64,000 nucleotides of DNA from Phellopilus nigrolimitatus (taxonomy: Eukaryota > Basidiomycota > Agaricomycetes > Hymenochaetales > Hymenochaetaceae): contig JAJOHG010000027.1 of assembly GCA_021029095.1 (NCBI GenBank), positions 248,001 to 312,000 of the forward strand, read 5' to 3'. This document shows positions 61,582 to 64,000 of the stretch, piece by piece. The translations under genes and the position numbers were made by a program. A model generated the notes under the pieces. That model did no database searches, had not been told where the DNA came from, and saw nothing but the letters and a program-made list of their open reading frames with translations. Each line of letters begins with the position of its first letter. Position 1 is the first letter of the stretch.

Positions 61582-64000
61582 ATGTCGAACTCACACGATA
61601 CTCTACCGGCCAGTGTTCCGAAGCTCTCGACGAGCGGAGCGAACTGGGTTATTTACCGTATGCGCTTCCAAGCTGCCGTGAAGGCGAAAGGGAAGTGGGG
61701 CCACTTCGACGGGACGTCGACGCGCCCGGAGCCGGTTGGCGACGCTGCTGTTGCGCTAGCGTTGGCGGATGGAGATCCGAACCCGAATGATGCCGTTGAG
61801 GCATGGGATAGGTCCGAAGACGTTGCGATGTACTTGTTGTCGCAACGCCTTGCCGACTCGACGTTGATCCAAGTCGGGAACCTTGCGAATTGCGCCGCGC
61901 GCTGGAGCGCAGTTGTGCGCGAGTTTACGCAGAAGTCTGCATTTGCGCAGACCTCCCTTCGCACTGAATTCCTCGAGGCACGTTGCCCGGGGGATGCTGA
62001 TGTCCGCGAGTATTTGAGCGAGCTGCGCACGAGGCGCGAGACGCTCGCCCAGTCCGGTGTCGAGATTTCCGACAAAGATTTTCGCTCGACCATCATTAAC
62101 TCCATTCCGAACCGACTCGCAAATTTTGCGTCTTCGCAGTTAACGGCAGCGGAGATAGCGGCACGCATGTCCGCTACCCTGGCCGATGACGACGAGCACC
62201 ACGTTTTCGAGGTCGATCCTGAGGTCTTGATCCACATAATTTCGGACGAGGCGGACCGGCAGAAGCGAGAGCGCCAGTCGAAGCGCAAGGAGCCGGCTAG
62301 GAACTCGAAAGACAAAGACGAGGCTCTCCATGTGAGCTCGTCCGCGAAGTCGAAGCCCAAAGGCGACGCGAAGCCGCGCGGCGCCTGTTGGAATTGCGGC
62401 GAGACTGGGCACCTTCGCGCGAAGTGCCCGAAGCCGAAGAAAGACACGTCCAAGGACAAGTCCAAGGACAGCGCGCACGCCGTCGACTCGGACTCGGACT
62501 CGGACGGTGTCTGGGACTGTGCCAACGCGGCATGGGAGTGGTCCGACGACGAAGACGACGAGGGCTTGATGCCCGGACTCGTCGACCTCTCGGATAGTGA
62601 GGCCGAGGACGCCTGGACCGACGACGAGGATGGCGAGCTATCGAGCTCGGGCTCCGATAGCGAGGAGGAGGACACCGAGGAGGAAACGAGCGCGTACGTT
62701 GCGCATGCTCGTGAGGCCGACGATGCTCGTCGCGCGATCCTCGACTCTGGTTCTACCCGCCATATCTCGCCATACCGTGCCGACTTTTCTTCATTTACTG
62801 AGACGCCGCCGAAAAGCCTGCGAGCCGCGAATAAACAGCCGTTTCACGCCACGGGTGAGGGAGAATTAGTTATTGAACTCCCGAACGGTGCGGACACGAC
62901 GAAGATGACACTCACCGAGGTCCTGTATTCCCCCGAGGTTGGGTACACCTTGATCTCCGTCGGCGCGCTCGACCGCGCGGAGTATTCCGCTACCTTCGCT
63001 GGAGGCAAATGCGTGCTGCGCGACGCAGCCGGTTTGCGCGTTGGAGCGATCCCTCGGTCCGGAAAGGGCCTGTACCGTTTTGCGCACGTGTCCGTCGATC
63101 CGACACTGCAAGACGCAGCAAATGTCGCCGAGGACACGATGAGCCTCATGGAGCTGCACGCTCGCATGGGCCACATCGCGCCCGCGACGGCCGAGAAGCT
63201 TGTGCGTAAGGGGTTTGTAACCGGTCTTCGTCTGGATACATCCGGTGAGGCACCGACGTTTTGCGAATCTTGCGTCTACGGCAAAGCGCAGCGCAAACCT
63301 ATCGCGCGCGAGCGAGGTGGCGACCGCGCGACGGAATTCGGAGCCGAAGTCCACACAGACGTTTGGGGACCGGCGCCAACGCGCTCGCTCGGCGGCCGAC
63401 ACTACTACGTCTCGTTCACGGACGACGCGACGCGCGTGACGAAACTGTACCTGCTGAAGAAGAAAAGCGATGTTTTTCGCTCTTACCGTCAGTACGAGTC
63501 ATGGGCCGACACCCAGATGAACGCGAAGATTCGCGTCCTTCACTCCGATCGCGGAGGCGAGTATACTGGTAAAGAGTTCGTTATGCACTTAAAAAGCAAA
63601 GGAACGAAACAGAAACTTACTGTCCACGATATGCCGGAGCATAACGGTGTCGCCGAGCGTTTGAACCGCACGATCCTCGAGAAGGTGCGTGCTATGTTGC
63701 ACGCGAGCGGGCTGCCGAAATTCTTGTGGGCCGAGGCCGCGCGCCACGCCGTTTGGTTGAAGAACCGCACCCCGACACGCGCGCTGAAGGACGTGACACC
63801 GCACGAGGCGATGACGGGCACGAAGCCTGACCTTCGCGGGCTGCGCGCCTGGGGAGCGAGGTGCTGGGTACACGACAGTTCGAGCTCGAAGCTCGAACCG
63901 CGTGCGCGAGAGGGCCGTTGGATGGGATTCGACGCGACGTCGAACGGGCAGCGGATTTTTTGGCCTGAAAAGAAGAGTATTAGCGTTGAGCGGAATGTTT
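61582..64000 (+). mobile_element. Ty1/copia gag-pol polyprotein, 5' part, open frame
   Basis: A single frame open from ATG 61582 to the window edge, over 800 codons, no stop seen. The gag region opens with LSTSGANWVIYRMRFQAAVK and has a CCHC zinc knuckle (CWNCGETGHLRAKC). An Asp/Ser/Glu-rich stretch follows. The protease site is ILDSGSTRHIS. The pre-integrase zinc region has LHARMGHIAPATAEKL and FCESCVYGKAQ. The integrase catalytic residues sit in HTDVWGPAP, LHSDRGGEYTG and HNGVAERLNRT. The order protease-integrase places it in Ty1/copia. Reverse transcriptase and RNase H lie beyond the edge. The open frame suggests a young, possibly active copy. Confidence 0.93.

Noticed and set aside
1..64000. 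CRISPR arrays, bacterial operons or ribosome-binding sites
   Set aside because: No regularly spaced repeats were seen, and intron-rich monocistronic genes show a eukaryotic genome.

Overview
The window looks like nuclear DNA of a filamentous basidiomycete, probably an Agaricomycete. Genes are broken by many short (about 45-75 nt) GT-AG introns, coding DNA is GC-rich, and the gene content is typical: COP9 signalosome and RSC subunits, Rds1-type ferritin-like secreted proteins, fungal BTB proteins, GH27 alpha-galactosidase and a Ty1/copia element. All functional calls are made by reading motifs; no search was run. Gene models were assembled by hand from splice sites that keep one reading frame, and each model was checked for codon phase.

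Layout. 1-7.7 kb holds conserved housekeeping genes: the 3' end of ATP11 (F1 assembly), CSN7 (COP9 subunit), RGP1 (Rab6/Ypt6 GEF subunit) and a medium-chain (MDR) oxidoreductase. 8.1-9.2 kb holds the first of four members of an unrecognised gene family (here called family F). 10.4-12.75 kb is a complete secreted type-B carboxylesterase. 13.4-29.1 kb is a rearranged duplication zone. Two roughly 4.1-kb inverted arms (about 14.12-18.19 and 24.94-29.09 kb) each carry the last exon of a C2H2 zinc-finger gene, one family F gene and flanking DNA. The right-arm zinc-finger gene (21.5-26.3 kb) is intact; the left copy is a frameshifted fragment next to broken pieces of an MDR oxidoreductase. 29.4-31.05 kb is a decayed gene of unknown kind, followed by the fourth family F gene. 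33.2-38.2 kb is a tandem triplication of an Rds1/ferritin-like secreted protein, with a MITE-like insertion before the third copy. 38.5-40.2 kb encodes the lipoylated E2 of branched-chain 2-oxoacid dehydrogenase. 42.7-46.3 kb has two small spliced genes sharing an acidic-AWG-basic motif, not recognised. 47.2-48.0 kb encodes LIP2/LipB octanoyltransferase. 49.4-51.8 kb is a 14-exon MFS transporter with a GC-AG intron. 52-60 kb has two damaged BTB genes in opposite orientation flanking a GH27 alpha-galactosidase and an RSC1/2-type bromodomain-BAH protein. 61.0-64.0 kb is the 5' LTR and open gag-pol of a copia element running off the window.

How parts relate. LIP2 supplies the lipoyl precursor that the E2 needs on its lipoyl lysine, so the two are functionally linked although 7 kb apart. 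The most unusual feature is family F. Its four proteins are diverged, but they share a roughly 250-400 bp upstream module ending in a TATATAAA box and CAA-rich leader, and three share a 63-64 nt leader intron ending one base before the ATG. Two of the four lie in the inverted arms, so duplication and possibly gene conversion have shaped the cluster.
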